NCBI GenBank assembly: GCA_030549495.1
Contig: JAUIRK010000570.1
Span: forward strand, 1,837,501 to 1,901,500
DNA: 64,000 bases
Reading direction: 5' to 3'
DNA from: Nectonema munidae
Lineage: Eukaryota > Nematomorpha > Nectonematoida > Nectonematidae
The stretch's first letter is position 1. Each line of letters opens with the position of its first letter. Of this stretch, positions 45,568 to 57,840 are shown piece by piece. Position numbers and translations under genes: made by a program. Below the pieces are notes generated by a model. It saw nothing but the letters and a program-made list of their open reading frames with translations, made no database searches and was not told where the DNA came from.

Positions 45568-48460
45568 TTAAACACGAAAAACTGGTTTATTAAATAAATT
45601 AAGAAAATTATTACAAAAGAAATACTGGAAGTAGAATTTATTTTGAAGTGATAGATGATCATAAGAGCCAAAAAATAAAGCTCTCGATGAATTGATTATT
45701 TTCTGACACAATTTTTTAGCTTTCGGTTTGGATTGATTTATGCTTATCCTTATGTCAAGATTCGTTATTGCGGGGTTATAAATTCTACGAGAAGAAATTA
45801 TATCGTTGCTCACATCAAATTAAAATTCGAAATATTTAAGATAGAGAAGATCAAAATGGTCAATATTGGAATAAAATTTATCCGAATCTGTTAAAGTTCC
45901 ATAGGTATAATATAGTTTATTTTTTGATATAAAAGATAATTTTTTTAAAATGGTCGACCTTTCAATGTAAAGTAAGGGGAAAAGAAAAGATGACCCTGAG
46001 AGAAATTACTAGCTTAGGAGTGGAAATATAACATTTAAGAGCCTGTCTTAAGATAGTATAAAAAAGGACACTAAAAGATTGCTGGTACTTTTTTTTTTGG
46101 AAAATTGTGCCCCATGAAGCAACGCCGTATATAAAAGAAGGAAGTATTACGTTAAGCAGGACCATTTTAAAAAAGTAAAATGTTTAGGCCATTTAAAACT
46201 GGTGAGCCATTTGACTCTTGAAAAGATTTTTAAGCATTTTGTAGGCTTCATGTCATAGCTTAATTTCCAACTGAGTTTAACATCAAAGATTACACCTAAG
46301 TACTGCACTGAAGACACAGGACAAAGATTTACTGAGTCAAAATAAAGGAAAGGACACTTTCGATTGCTTTTACCAAGGTTGATCAGCGAACACTTACTGA
46401 AGTTCATTTTAAGGTTAAGTAGTTTAGAGACATGATGGAATTTGAATAGAAGATAATGAAGTCTCAGCAAATTCTCAGTGGGTCTTTTCCTATTACGCCT
46501 AATAGTAAGTCATGGGAGTAGCTTTGATACAAATGGTTAGATTTGTTTAAAGCATCAAGTAAAGGATCGATTAGAATTATAAATAAAAGGTCGGATATGC
46601 ACCCGCCCTGGGGAGTAGAGTCAGTTAATACTTTCGTCTTAGAAGAATTGTCTCGAAGAAATGCTATCTTGTTTTTCAGGTAAGATTCAACAAATTTAAT
46701 TATATATACTGGAAAGTTCATTTTGAGCATGTTACGTATTATACATGAATGGCAGGCTGAATTAAAGGCACCTTGGAAGTCAATAAATAAGCAGGTCATG
46801 TAAAGGTTGTTTTTAAAGCACGAATATATAAAGGAGGTTAAGCGATTTCAGCGGATTTGCGGTAGACGTATGCAAATTGATTGCTATCAATACATTGCGA
46901 TTTCTCAATGTGTTCTAACATGCGAAAGCGTATAATTTTTTCACACAATCTTCCCATACATGGGAGTAAAGATTAAGGCCGTATGTTTTCAATATTTCGG
47001 TTTATATCTTTCCTTTTGGGAATTAAGACAATTTCGCCAAATTTGAAAACATGGGGCAAATATCCTGTAGTAATTATAACAATGAATAATTCTACTAAGT
47101 AACAAGAAATATATTGAAGAGCGAGTTTAAGAATTCTAAAACTTATTTTATCGTAACCTGGGGAGGATTTCAAGAAAAAATGTTTGAAGCAATATAGAAC
47201 TTCATTCTCCGTTATTTCATGAAGCGTTGGATATTCAGAAAAGAAAGCAGTAAGAATCTCGCAACTATTTTTTGTGGGGAAAAAGTGTTCTAATATTTTC
47301 AAGGAGTGAAGTGTAGGATTGAGTGGTTCTCCATTTAGAAAAGCAGGAAAAAGCGACCTCTAATAATCTGTTGTCCTATCTTTAATGAAACAATTGATCT
47401 TCTTCCACATCGTATTGGTATTAAAGTCTATGAAGTCTTCCCACTTTTTCTTTTTGAAATATGAGATTTTATTTCGATAAAAATTTTTCGTTCTTCTATA
47501 GATAGTTAGATCTTCTATAGAACGGGATTTCTGAAATTTTATAAGGGCAAATCTTACTTTTCAAGCTTTGCAAAGCGGGGGACCAGAAGTTTTTTTACAC
47601 TTAATAGTGAAAGTAGAGCTTTGGGAAGATAAGAGTAATAGAGTAATAAGAGCATAGTTTTCTATGTCTTTATAATTTAGGGGTTTGCTACTAAGAACAT
47701 TATTATTTTTCTCTATCTGTGAACACAGGATTTCGGAAAAAAAGATTTTCATTTAGTACTTTTTTTAGATATACGAGGTGTTCTATCTTCATTGATAAAA
47801 TGCAAAGTGACCATAATAAAAAAATGATCAGAAAGAGATACTTCATCTATTATTTCCCATGATGAAATTAAATGTTGCATAGTATCATTGCACATCGACA
47901 GGTCTATGTGGGACTGAAGCTTAACATCAATACGCAAACTAGAAAAAGTTGGATTTCGGCTATTATCAAGAAGTATTAGATTTTGTTTGACTAGTTTTTG
48001 ATACAAAAAACTGCCTCTTGAGTTTCCTTTATGATCCCAAAGAAGATGCCGTGCATTCGTGTCACTTATTATAAGTAAAGATTCGTCATGCAAGCGAGGT
48101 AAAACTGAGTCGAAAAATAATTTAATCTCGTTTAGTGTATAGGGGAAAATATACAGATATACAATAGAATTCTTGATTTTTCAAGAAACATATAGCCGTG
48201 GTAACAAACTCATTAGAAAGTTCATCAATTAGACTTATATTTAAATCCTTCTTGTGTATAATTAACGAGTAATGGAGAGAGGTACTGTAAATAGCCCTAT
48301 AGTTTTGCAATAGTAGAGAGGGTAGTTTATGATTCCTAAGATAAGGTTCATTAACCATAATTATTTCATACTGATTTTTTTTCCAAGATCATTAATAGAT
48401 TGTTAAAGGCAATATATGATTTTCTAATATTGATATGAAGTATTTTGCAGAACATTATTT
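45568..48460 (-). pseudogene. LINE B ORF2: endonuclease and reverse transcriptase, degraded
   Basis: In minus-strand order: ILHINIRKSYIAFNNLL (about 48450-48400) and NEPYLRNHKLPSLL (about 48350), the start of an APE endonuclease; IISDTNARHLLWDH (about 48070; family: GD.NAH...W) and SLSDHFFI (about 47840; SDH motif). The RT domain follows: NIENIRP (about 46980; .N.RPI), LFIDFQGAFNSACH (about 46790; motif A), STPQGGCISDLLF (about 46620; motif B), and YSHDLLL (about 46520) where YADD is expected, so one catalytic Asp reads His. Then KCPFLYFDSVNLCP, VQYLGVIFDVKLSW (about 46300) and LPSFIYGVASWG (about 46140). The remaining 80-codon frame (45568-45813) is not recognised as RNase H. Confidence 0.8.
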
Positions 48461-48489
48461 ATTGTTAATGTATAACTCTAGCGCATTAA

Positions 48490-51286
48490 CACTATTAGTG
48501 ACGGGGGGCTATTTTAGACCCCCCCCCCTCCAACTAAAATTTCTCTTGTACCAAATTGACTACATCTTTTGCTACCATACTTCGTGACATTTCCTAAAAT
48601 TGATAGCTGCATCTTTTGATACCATTTTCATGGCAGTTGAATGACCTTTCATGCCTAAATCTGTCAATCAAAATCAAAAGTTAAACTTTTTCAGCAAAAT
48701 TCTGACAGTATCTCTAGTTAAGCTTATAACTTTGGTTCTATATTATATACTCGTTTGAAATTTTATAAATATAAACAGTTTTGAAGACATAACACTTTAT
48801 AGTTAAAAATTTTTTAAAATCATGGTTACTTTTTGAAAAATGTCAATCAAAATTTTGGTTGATGAGTAATATATCTAATAAAATATACCTTCAAATTTTA
48901 CATGAAATATATTTTTTATATCAAATCGGGCATGCTGATTTCATTTTTGGAATTTAGAAATTCAAAATACCTATAAGTGTGTAACAAACTTGCGGTTTAC
49001 TTCTAAAATCTGTCTCTGAAAATATTCATTCAAATTTTACATGGAATATACACATTATTATAACAAATCAACAATCGCAATTTCATTTATAAATTCTTTT
49101 TGCATTTAGAATTTGAAAATGCTGATCAATGTGAAACAAATTTACGGTTTATTTACATCCATTCAAATTTTACATGAAATACACACATTTTTATAACAAA
49201 TCAACAATGCCCAATAATAAATTGTTTTTGTATTTAGAATTTGAAAATACTTGTAAGCTTTGCAAAACAGGTGTTTTACAAACCCATTTTCAAGTAGGCT
49301 GAATCTAACAGTGATGTTTATTTTTTTATAAAAATTAATCATACCTGTCAAAAAATTATTGACATATGACATTTCAACTGAAATAAAGGACTTCATGATT
49401 AAATAGTTATACGTAGCTATATATGTAATTTATTTTGTCGCAGAACAAATAGAATTATAAGTAAGCAAAACAAAATTGCATTAAAAGAAAATATAACTGA
49501 AAATGATATAGAACTAAAAACGGGATTTTATACCGAATTTAATGAGGTGATTTTTTTAGTGAAATTAATTAAATACAAAACAAGGACTCTGTTGAGGCAT
49601 ATTTTGATGCTCATCATTTTATTTGAAAGAAAAAGACAGTTCGTTTATACCATTCACTCTACAATATCTCGAAACAACGCTGAATCGGTCAATTTAAATA
49701 AGTTTGGTGTTTAACCATTTTGAGAAAGGTTTATACGTATAATCAAACAATATACAAATGAACGAAGATGATAAAGTTGAAACATAATTTATTTATAATA
49801 AAAATTTGATCGTTTTTTATATCTAAACATTTGATTGTCCTATCGTTTCTGTAAAATGAAAAATATTTTCACCTCAACATGAGTTTTCTGCATAAAATTT
49901 GTAATTTTATTTAATAATTACAGTATTTAAAAAAAGTGAATGCTCTCCTTTATTAAAAACTGTCAAGGATGATAAAAATAGTTTTAAAAAAATCGAGAAA
50001 AACTTTATTCTCAATATATACATCGTTACCTTGGCAAAACTTGGATGGCATTTTCTGAAGAGGGAGTCTATTTTATATATACAAATGTAAGAAAGTTTTA
50101 GAAGTTATAACTTCATTCCTCCGAAATAGAAACTTACCAAATTTTGCATATCTGTATGCACATAATGGAATATTCAAAGTTTGAAAAAATTCGAAAAAAT
50201 TATACATATTATTTAAAAAACATGATGTAATCATGCAAACTCCAGTTGAAATATAATTCTCCGCGTAATTTTCATTCTATAGTCTAAAAATGAAAAAAAA
50301 ATTTTTGAACATAAATATATGAATCAATTTTATAGTATAATGATGAGTATCAAAATTAATATTCATGCCTTATTGGAAATTTTAATACTGAAAAAATTTG
50401 TTTTATTATAGATTCCAAATAAAATCTAAACTTCAAAGAGAAATAAATTCATTTGTGAAACGACTAAAAATTTGAATATAGTCTTTGGAAAATAGCATGA
50501 AAACAAATCGGTCAAAAATCAGTACAATATATCTGACCGCAAACATACCACTATTTTTAAATGTCATAAATTAATCAAAAATGTTTAAAAAAACTTTTTA
50601 TAACTACTTAAATAAAGAGTTACTTTTTTCAGTTGGGCTGTTATGTCAATCAATTTTTTGAAAAGGTTTGATTGATTTTTAAAAAAAATAAACGTGACCA
50701 TTGTATTCAGCATACATGAAAACGGGTGTATATAAATAGAAAACTATGTATAACCATTTAAACTAAAAGGTTTTTTTTAAGTTGAGCTGTCATATATCAA
50801 TCAATTTTTTGATAGGTTTGAATGATTTTTTAAAAAAATAAACATGACCATCGTATTCGGCATACATGAAAATGGGTATATATATATATATGTGTAAAAA
50901 AACTTTGTAAAAGCACTAAATCTAAAATTATCTTTTTTTAGTTGACCTGTCATATATCAATCAATTTTTTGACAGGTTTGGTTCATTTTTTTAAAAATAA
51001 ACATAATCATCGTGTTCAGCACGCTTGAAAATGGGTATATATGTGTAAAAAATTTTGTATACACATTTAAACTAAAAGTTACTTTTTTTAGTTGAGTTGT
51101 CAAATATCAATCACTTTTTGACAAGTTTGATTGATTTTTATAAAAAATAAATGTCACGATCAGATTCGCAATCAATCATTTAGTAGGTTCAAGCGAAAAT
51201 TTTGTAAAAATTTGCAATCATTCAAGAAAAACCGAGGAGGGGGGGGGGGGCTATGAGGAAGTGAAAATAGGCCGTCACTAATAGAA
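48490..51286. mobile_element. TTAA-type element P3, inverted relative to P1, 2.8 kb
   Basis: TTAA precedes the left end at 48486-48489; the right flank has decayed to TAAT. The ends are CACTATTAGTGACGG and, inverted, TTCTATTAGTGACGG. A G run and C run pair (48502-48530) and a G run (about 51239-51250) lie next to the ends. The left arm is the complement of P1's right arm (CTGCATCTTTTGATACC, TTGAATGACCTTTCATG), then family 2 units (48890-49270), an AT-rich middle (49400-50600) without genes, and four family 1 units near 50650, 50800, 50950 and 51100 (TCAATCAATTTTTTGACAGG). It is inserted between ORF1 and ORF2 of LINE B. Confidence 0.8.
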
Positions 51287-51299
51287 TAATTTTTTTGTT

Positions 51300-52232
51300 G
51301 ATCAAGTTTCTTTGGGGGGGGGGGGCAATTAACATAATTGAAAGAAAGCGGACCATTGCAATTAAGACAGGTGACAGATGGGAATGAACAGTCTTCAGAA
51401 GAATGGCCTATCTTGGAGAAATTCAGACACTTAGGGTTTTTCATGTATCAGAAGAGTGGCCGAATTTTCCACATTTTTTACACACTCTTACTTTTCTGAT
51501 AAGAAGTTCTATGGGCAGCGCGCTGAAACCGCAAAAAATTGAGTCTGATGATGCTAAAAACTTTGTAACGTCAGGTGTTATAGCTTGAATGATAGGCATA
51601 TTGAAAAATTTGTTGTCAGTTTGAATAGTTTTAATAAAATCAACACCACCATGTTTAGAAACATAATAATTACAATTTTGGATGAAGGCAATTATATCAT
51701 TCTAAGTAAAAATTTTTGGAATGCTTTTAAAATAAAACAGGGTCTATGCTATTTACGTTCAATTATATCAAAAGAGTTTTTCAATAAATTGAATGTCGTA
51801 GTCACATCTTTTTTATTTTTCATATTTATGTATGCTATGCTATTTTTTCTTATATTGATTGTTTTTATTTGAAGTTTGTTTTCATTCGGTTTTATTGATG
51901 TTACAATTTCTTTCTTTAGTTCTAAAATTTCCTCTTCAAGGGGATTTCATAATTTAGTTTTAACATTGAAAAAATTATTTGAAATGACTCTCGTATCAAC
52001 CCTTATATTAGACTTAACAGCATCAGCGTATAAAATTTTAGGTTGACTAATATTACTAAGCTTAGACTGGAGTCATTGAAAAAATATTTTTGATCACACT
52101 TAATGATTCATCTTTTAAAGAAGCATTACAGTATTTTTCTTAGAGACAATTCAAGCCTAAAACTAGACTACAATTTTCTGTATCCGTAATGGTTTTAGCC
52201 CTTTTAGGTAGAGGTAAGACTGGCTCACCCAT
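51300..52232 (-). pseudogene. LINE B ORF1 (gag-like, zinc knuckles), degraded
   Basis: Opens at MGEPVLPLPKRAKTITD (52232). The middle is broken by many stops. Near 51640-51590 it reads VDFIKTIQTDNKFFNMPIIQ, and the C-terminal part carries knuckle motifs: CKKCGKFGHSSDT (about 51485), KCLNFSKIGHSSEDC (about 51430) and CLNCNG (about 51370). Two or three CCHC knuckles near the end of ORF1 are usual in R1/I/Jockey-type LINEs and bind the element RNA. A G/C run near 51310 interrupts the end. Confidence 0.75.
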
Positions 52233-53000
52233 TAATCAAACAAAAAAGTTAAAATAAAAAGAAAGAATTATGAAAAGGAAAAAAAGTAAAATTAGGTAGA
52301 GAAATTAACAAATAAGCTCAAAAGATTAAATTAAAGGAAAAATCAAAAAAAGTTACGCCATACCACTTATTTGGGTTGAAAAGGAAATTAACAAATTTTT
52401 AAATTCGCTAAGGTTTTGACAGCTGGTGTGAAGCTTAAAATCTTAATACTAATTTAAATTAGTGGCATGGCAAATTCATGGGAGATATAAAAATATATAA
52501 AAATAATAATATTAATTAATCATTTTATTTTGAACGAAAAAAAGTTTTTTATATGTTCATAATTGTAAAAAAAAAAGGAACAAAATATTATATATAATAT
52601 GGGGAAAAATCCGCTACTGAAATCCTTTTAGAGGTAACAATACAGAATTGCCAGAAATATCTATGTAAGTATTTATCTAATACCTTTTTAATTTCATGTC
52701 TTTATTTGTAAATAAGGAATATATTTTTATGTATTTGAATAAAAACTCCTAGAGCTATGAATGAGATATAAGAAAATATATGTGTGCTTTTATATTCGAA
52801 CATTTTTTAAATTAGTATTCATCAGTACAAATTGTTTAGTAACGTGTTTAGCAATTTTAACTCTATTAACTTTAACTTTGTGATAGTTTCTAATGATACA
52901 AAAACATAATATTTTAGAATCAACCGAATGAAATTTACAGTGTTTTTGTTTATCACTTTTCCATATTGTAATTTTTAAACCTATAACGAACAAGTACTTT
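52233..53000. other. AT-rich spacer; possible decayed piggyBac C-terminus
   Basis: A minus-strand open frame at 52790-52993 contains HCKFHS and other Cys/His residues and basic runs. It lies where the cysteine-rich tail of the neighbouring piggyBac transposase should be, but the pattern is not clear enough to call. 52233-52789 holds nothing recognised. Confidence 0.35.
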
Positions 53001-53631
53001 TGTCTTTTATATATTATTTATAATCAGTTTTACTCTTCTATTATGTACAAAACAATAAAGTTAAATACCATCAATGAAAGATTGTAATACCATAATAATT
53101 GTATCGATTAGTTTATCAAAACATGTTGACTAGACATAATGTAAACAGGCTTAAAAAAATTTTTGCGTGTTTTTCGGGAATTTATATACTCAGAGAAGCA
53201 TATTCCACATACAAAAACTTACTTTCACATTCCGCTAGCTTCAAAATTTTTAAATATTCAGGTCGTAACAAATTTGGTATAAATCTACAACCACTTCTGA
53301 TGTAGCCACCTAACAAATTCAAAGTTCATGTGCCATAAAAAACTGTTTACATAAATTCCACAACCTGAAGGTACCTTGGAACTAGTGACCAAACGTTTTA
53401 CGATGCTAGCTGATTTAAAATATATATATACTTTCATACCATACTGTCCTGGTTTCGAGGGATAATATACTTTTATAGGAGATCTACCCCTATACTTTAC
53501 CAATTGTTTGTCTATTGTGACGTAGTCTGTGGGTCACTAATATTTGTAGCAATATTGAAAAACTCATCGTGTCTATATCTAATTGGGCTTAATTTGTCTA
53601 GTGAGTTTCTCTCTCTTTTAACATCAAAACG

Positions 53632-54087
53632 CGGTCTTACTTTTTACCCAAACTCACCCAAACTCTAGTTTCTTACTTTTTACCAAACTCTCCCAAACTC
53701 ACCCAAACTCTATTTTTATTTTTTCTTATTTTTTGATCCCTTCTTTTAATATATATATTTTTTGACAGGGTGTTTCATGCAAGGGAAGTAGAAACTTCCA
53801 TATCTGCACTGATGAACTTTTTATGATAAGACGATGGCATCGCCGGGATTCGAACCCAAAGGCTTTGGATCCGTAGGTGACGACTCTACCTATCAGCCCA
53901 CCAGCCCAAATTATATTTGTATAAGGCTAGATTTTTTAGTTAAATTTTGAACAATCTATTTAGAGGCTATAACAGTAACCCTAAAAATGCAATAAAATAT
54001 TCTATAATGATAGTTTCTTATCTAATAATTTTAATGGAAGAAAAAATAAAACCGAGTTTCGGTGAGTTTGGGTAAAAAGTTAGACCC
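53632..54087. mobile_element. MITE inserted in the piggyBac fossil, 456 bases
   Basis: Ends CGGTCTTACTTTTTACCC and, inverted, GGGTCTAACTTTTTACCC, continuing as AAACTCACC on both sides. A 7-base duplication CAAAACG flanks it (53625-53631 and 54088-54094). The piggyBac frame reads on across it when one CAAAACG is removed. CCCAAACTC is repeated several times in the left arm. A tRNA-derived SINE sits inside. Confidence 0.85.
53765..53918 (-). repeat. tRNA-derived SINE, second family
   Basis: The minus strand carries a pol III A-box-like TGGGCTGATAGG (complement of 53889-53900) and a perfect B box GGGTTCGAATCCC (complement of 53845-53857), spaced as in a tRNA. The ends do not pair to a proper acceptor stem, so it is a SINE head and not a tRNA gene. 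Its tail (CATGAAACACCCTGTC) differs from SINE S1. Confidence 0.7.
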
Positions 54088-54701
54088 CAAAACGTTTCAA
54101 AGCATTTAAGAGTAAGAACATATCTCAGCAAATAGCAGTCCTCAAAAACGGTTCTGCATTTTTTTCTGTAAATACTTTATATAGATCTGTTGGTTTTTAG
54201 ATTGGCCAATGTGAAATAGTCAGCCAAAATATGCTAGGATATCCTATATTGAGAACTTGTCATAATAATAACGGAAATTTTCAAAATAAGATTCCGTCAA
54301 ACTATAAAAATTAAATATTAAAAACTACTTAGTAAACGAATTAATTTTTTATATGTAATTTTCTTCAAGTTTTGCTTTGGTGCATTCATATATATGTCTT
54401 ATCAAACTCTGAGTATATAAGAGGCTAAAAACTCCAAAAGAATCCGTCATATTTTTAGCATCACCTTAAAGACCAGGAGGATATAAAGCGATGTTACGGA
54501 TATTCATAGATAATCCTCTTCTACGAACTTCTCTATTAGGTTTCCAGGAATATTTTGTTCCGTCAGGTGCTACGAGAAAATCTGCTTGATCGTCTTCACT
54601 CTCGCTACTACTTGTGATAACAATTTCATAATTACTTGAAGATTAAACGTCTGATCCGATACTTTTACCCACACTACCAGAATCTTGACTTGTAGAACTC
54701 A

Positions 54702-55544
54702 TATCAGGGAAAAACGAAGAAATGAAAATGAACTAGATGTCCATCAGCTCAAGCGAAAGGAAGAATATGATTGAAACCAATATAGATTGGCATATAACAA
54801 ATGTTATTACGAAGAGTGAGAAGCATAGAGTCGATAAAACTAAAGGATAAAAAATAAATTACAATAGATTCAATTGAGAAGAAGATGAAGTTATCCTTCA
54901 GTATATACACATGGTATATCGCATGTGGTTATGCATAAATTTACCATGCAATAATAGTTGGTATGATGAACCAAGAATATTTATATGCTAATAAAGACTA
55001 TATGAATCATTAGAAATAACATTGACTTATCAGATATCAATATATATTGTATACACATTTCTAGTTTTATAGACTCGTTGTCTATATGTTGGTGAAATTT
55101 CATTCAACGCAGTGAAAGGCGACTTATTGTAAACGTAATGTTAAAGGATACCAAATTATTTATTTAACAGCATTCAATTTTAAAATGTATATTTGAATTT
55201 ATGTGAATCATCAATTTTAGGCCTCTGTCGCGTTATTATGGATAAAATTATTTCTTCTTGTGTAAGTATACTCTTATCGATGCAATGTTTTGAAGAAAAA
55301 AAATGAAAAAATAAGAAAAAAAATTTTAGTGATGGGAATAAAATCCCATTATCCGTTCTTGGAAGGGCAAATAAATGATCAGTCTTGCGAGCGTTTTAAG
55401 GTTGATATCTTAAACTATTAAGTTTTTATTTTATAAAAAAAAAATATTTTTTGATATATAAGTGTAAAATAATTTTACTGGGATAAACGGTGGTTATATT
55501 ATTTATTGGAAACAAAAATACAGCCAATATTTGTTTGTGTATAT
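54702..55544. other. intergenic, no gene seen
   Basis: AT-rich. Probably contains the 5' end of the piggyBac fossil, but no CCCT-type end next to TTAA was identified. Confidence 0.4.
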
Positions 55545-56965
55545 CATCTAGTTTTAGCAGATTTTTTGTTCAAATACTATTCCGGGGTGGTGGAATGGCT
55601 TTAAATCAAATACAATTCTTATTGCCCCCTTTTGGAGAGTTTCAATTTTCTTTTTTTCATATGGATACCAATTTACAATACTATAATCCAAATATGAAAC
55701 GAAAGGTTTCTTGTAAATCATAATTATTATACTAAGAGGAAATATATTTTTGACTTGGTACAAAATCTCTATAACTTGATTGAAGTTAAACGAAATTTAA
55801 TTTACATAATCACCTAATTATAATTTTTTGTTAATAGTCAGCCCAAGTATATTTATTTTATCAACTATATCTATTTTTGTTCGTTCTAATAATAGAAGGC
55901 CATATTTTATTCGAGGCAAAATTATTATTGTTACACCAAGTATAGATTTTGTTTAAATTGAAATTTAGAGTATAAATATCAACAATACCATCTTTTTTAA
56001 TCTGAGATAAGAAAAAAAAGAAAATATATCGTCAGCAAAAAGAAGGAATATGAAAAAAGTTATAGTAGAAAATATATTATTTATGGCAATATTGAAAAGT
56101 ATTGGACCTAAAATGGAGTCTTGAGGGACCCCATTTTTTATTGATAAAACTTAAGAAATAGTTCCATTCACTTCCGCACTTTCTTTCTATTTAAAGATAC
56201 GAAGCAAAGAAAAGTAGTGAACTTTTACCCAAATTACATTGATGAAGATTTCTAAGTATAGTCGCGTGAGAAACCTTATCAAAACCTTTGAAAGAACAAA
56301 AGAGAAGAGTACGCAGTCATCCTTCTTTTATAAATTTCTACAATTTTTTGGATTAGACATGAATGAAATGCTTGGGTAGAATTCTCTGAAACCAAATTGA
56401 TAATCATTTAAATAATTTTTCGATATTAAGTGCGTTTTTGGTTGAAAATGTGTGAATTTTTCAAAAACTTTTCAAAGTGTTGGTATTATCGAGAATGGTC
56501 TATAGTTGTTTACCTAGCTTTTATCTTTTTTTTATGAATTGGTACAATTTTGTGTAAATAAGAACATCTTGAAAAACACATTTCATCAAGGATGGGTTAA
56601 TAGCATAACTCATAACAGTTTTATATGTTTCATTAAAATTCCATATGTCTCATGTATCATTTTTTTCAAGCTCATTTAAGATTAATAGTATTTCTTCCCA
56701 CGTAGAAATTTGAAACACAAACTACCCTATTTGATCAAAACATGGCACAGAAGGTCAGCAAATGTTGAGTTGTGTATAGAAGAAAAGTTCTCATTAAATT
56801 TATTCGCTATATCATTATCAGCAAGGTTTTTGCCCCCTTCTTTAATGAAAATGATCTTATTAGATTCATCTTTCAAAAAAAGCGATAAACTTTTTTACAA
56901 GCTAAAAACTTGTCACGGTAGATAGAAGTATTGATTTTAGGAACTGATGTGGTGTAAGAAATCGC
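55545..56965 (-). mobile_element. LINE family D (CR1/Jockey-like), RT domain, degraded
   Basis: Minus-strand frames in order: GGKNLADNDIANKFNENF (about 56840-56790, linker), NYRPFSIIPTL.KVFEKF (about 56510-56450), FKGFDKVSHATILRNLHQCN (about 56295-56235, motif A), GVPQDSILGPILFNIAINNI (about 56140-56080, motif B), LLFADDIFS (about 56045-56015, catalytic DD intact), then YKKPFVSYLDYSIVNWYPYE (about 55710-55660) and IETLQKGAIRIV. Order and motifs match CR1/Jockey-like RTs. Endonuclease and ORF1 are absent; breaks are frequent. Confidence 0.85.
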
Positions 56966-57029
56966 TGGATTTGGAGATTAAAATTTTGACTCTATGAAGA
57001 TAATGAGAGAGTTTAGGACTTTAAGGAGG

Positions 57030-57655
57030 TTCGGATATGAAAGTAGTTCGTAGAAATGAGATGTTAGGCGATTAAGAGTTTTGACGAATAGTGAAAGAAG
57101 TTAAGTTCTTGCCTGATTGTAGTGTGAGCAGGAAAGTAGAAGAGGATGAGGTTTTCGTGTTGATTGCAGTTGAATTTACAAAGATTGATTGGTAATTTTT
57201 TTATGCGGTATAAATAGGAGTTGCAGGGGCAGTTTACGGATAGCCATCTGATTAGCGGTCGTGGTTGGAAGAATTTCATTTTTGACAATATGTCCAGAAT
57301 TGGGTTTTGATTGTTTATAGGTTGAAAGAAAATGGAGGGTGAGGATTGTATGAGTTCTTGTCTAAGGTATTGATTCTTAGATCTAAGTAGAGGTATATAG
57401 GTTTCGTGGGCAAACACTCCGTAATCGCGATATAAGGAGTGTTTGACGATACTTTTTAGTTAGCTTATCTACATAAGTGTTTTCTAGAATATTTGAGTGA
57501 GCTGGGCACAAGTAGAAGTGTATTTCAAACTAATTTGATAAATAGGTGAGTTTAGAAATAAGGGTATATGTTAAAAATGGGATTTTGTGTTTGAGGCTTA
57601 AGTCTTTGATTATGTTTTGTGAGTCTGTATAAAAGTGTAGTGTAAATGAGGAGTC
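57030..57655 (-). mobile_element. LINE family A, 3' end of ORF2, inverted copy
   Basis: Minus-strand frames read FYTDSQNIIKDL (about 57620-57590, RNase H), HFYLCPAHSNILENTYVDKL (about 57525-57465, RNase H C-terminal part), then RPLIRWLSVNCPCNSYLYRI (about 57255-57195) and a degraded Cys/His tail. These correspond to TDSQN, YVFWCPAHSNVHENI and RSLIRWLSVNCRCKNNLFHI of the plus-strand copy that begins at 57841, so two copies lie head to head. Confidence 0.8.
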
Positions 57656-57840
57656 AATTTGGCTCTTTTTTTATCAATCAACTCCAATTTATAACAAGAC
57701 AAATTTTATTAAGAATCCCTTTCCTGTCGTAAGGATTTTTGATCAATCTCTTTTATTTTACTTTATCTTCATCGTAAAATTTTCGCTTCATCAAATATTA
57801 AACCTCATGTATTACGAGCTAATCTCATAACCCATTTCCC

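Larger units (their letters stand above)
45551..52232 (-). mobile_element. LINE family B (R1/I-like), split by TTAA element P3
   Basis: Minus-strand LINE with ORF1 at the right (52232 down to about 51300) and ORF2 at the left (about 48460 down to 45568), the 2.8-kb element P3 sitting between them. Without P3 about 3.9 kb remains. EN-domain and RT-domain order, the EPYL start and the absence of LTRs place it with R1/I/Jockey-type non-LTR elements. It is degraded by many stops and slips and seems to lack a recognisable 3' tail. Confidence 0.8.
53090..54701 (-). pseudogene. piggyBac transposase fossil
   Basis: Minus strand. It opens with an acidic Ser-rich N-terminus (MSSTSQDSGSVGKSIGSD at 54701, a stop, then SSSESEDD) and FLVAPDGTKYSW (about 54595). 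Next come YPPG...AKNMTDSFGVFSLL (about 54485-54425), AICRDMFLLLNALKRF-like sequence (about 54140-54100), then, after a MITE insertion, DVKRERNSLDKLSPIRYRHD (about 53630-53570) and the highly characteristic YRGRSPIKVYYPSKPGQYG (about 53495-53440; family: F+GR.....Y.P.KP.K+G). RPEYLKILKLAECESKFL (about 53260-53205) fits the later GT.R.NR...LK...L..GE region. Several stops and slips; piggyBac ends not found. Confidence 0.85.

Noticed and set aside
53833-53905. tRNA gene on the minus strand
   Set aside because: A and B boxes are present, but the ends do not form a 7-base acceptor stem and the sequence lies in a mobile element; a SINE fits better.
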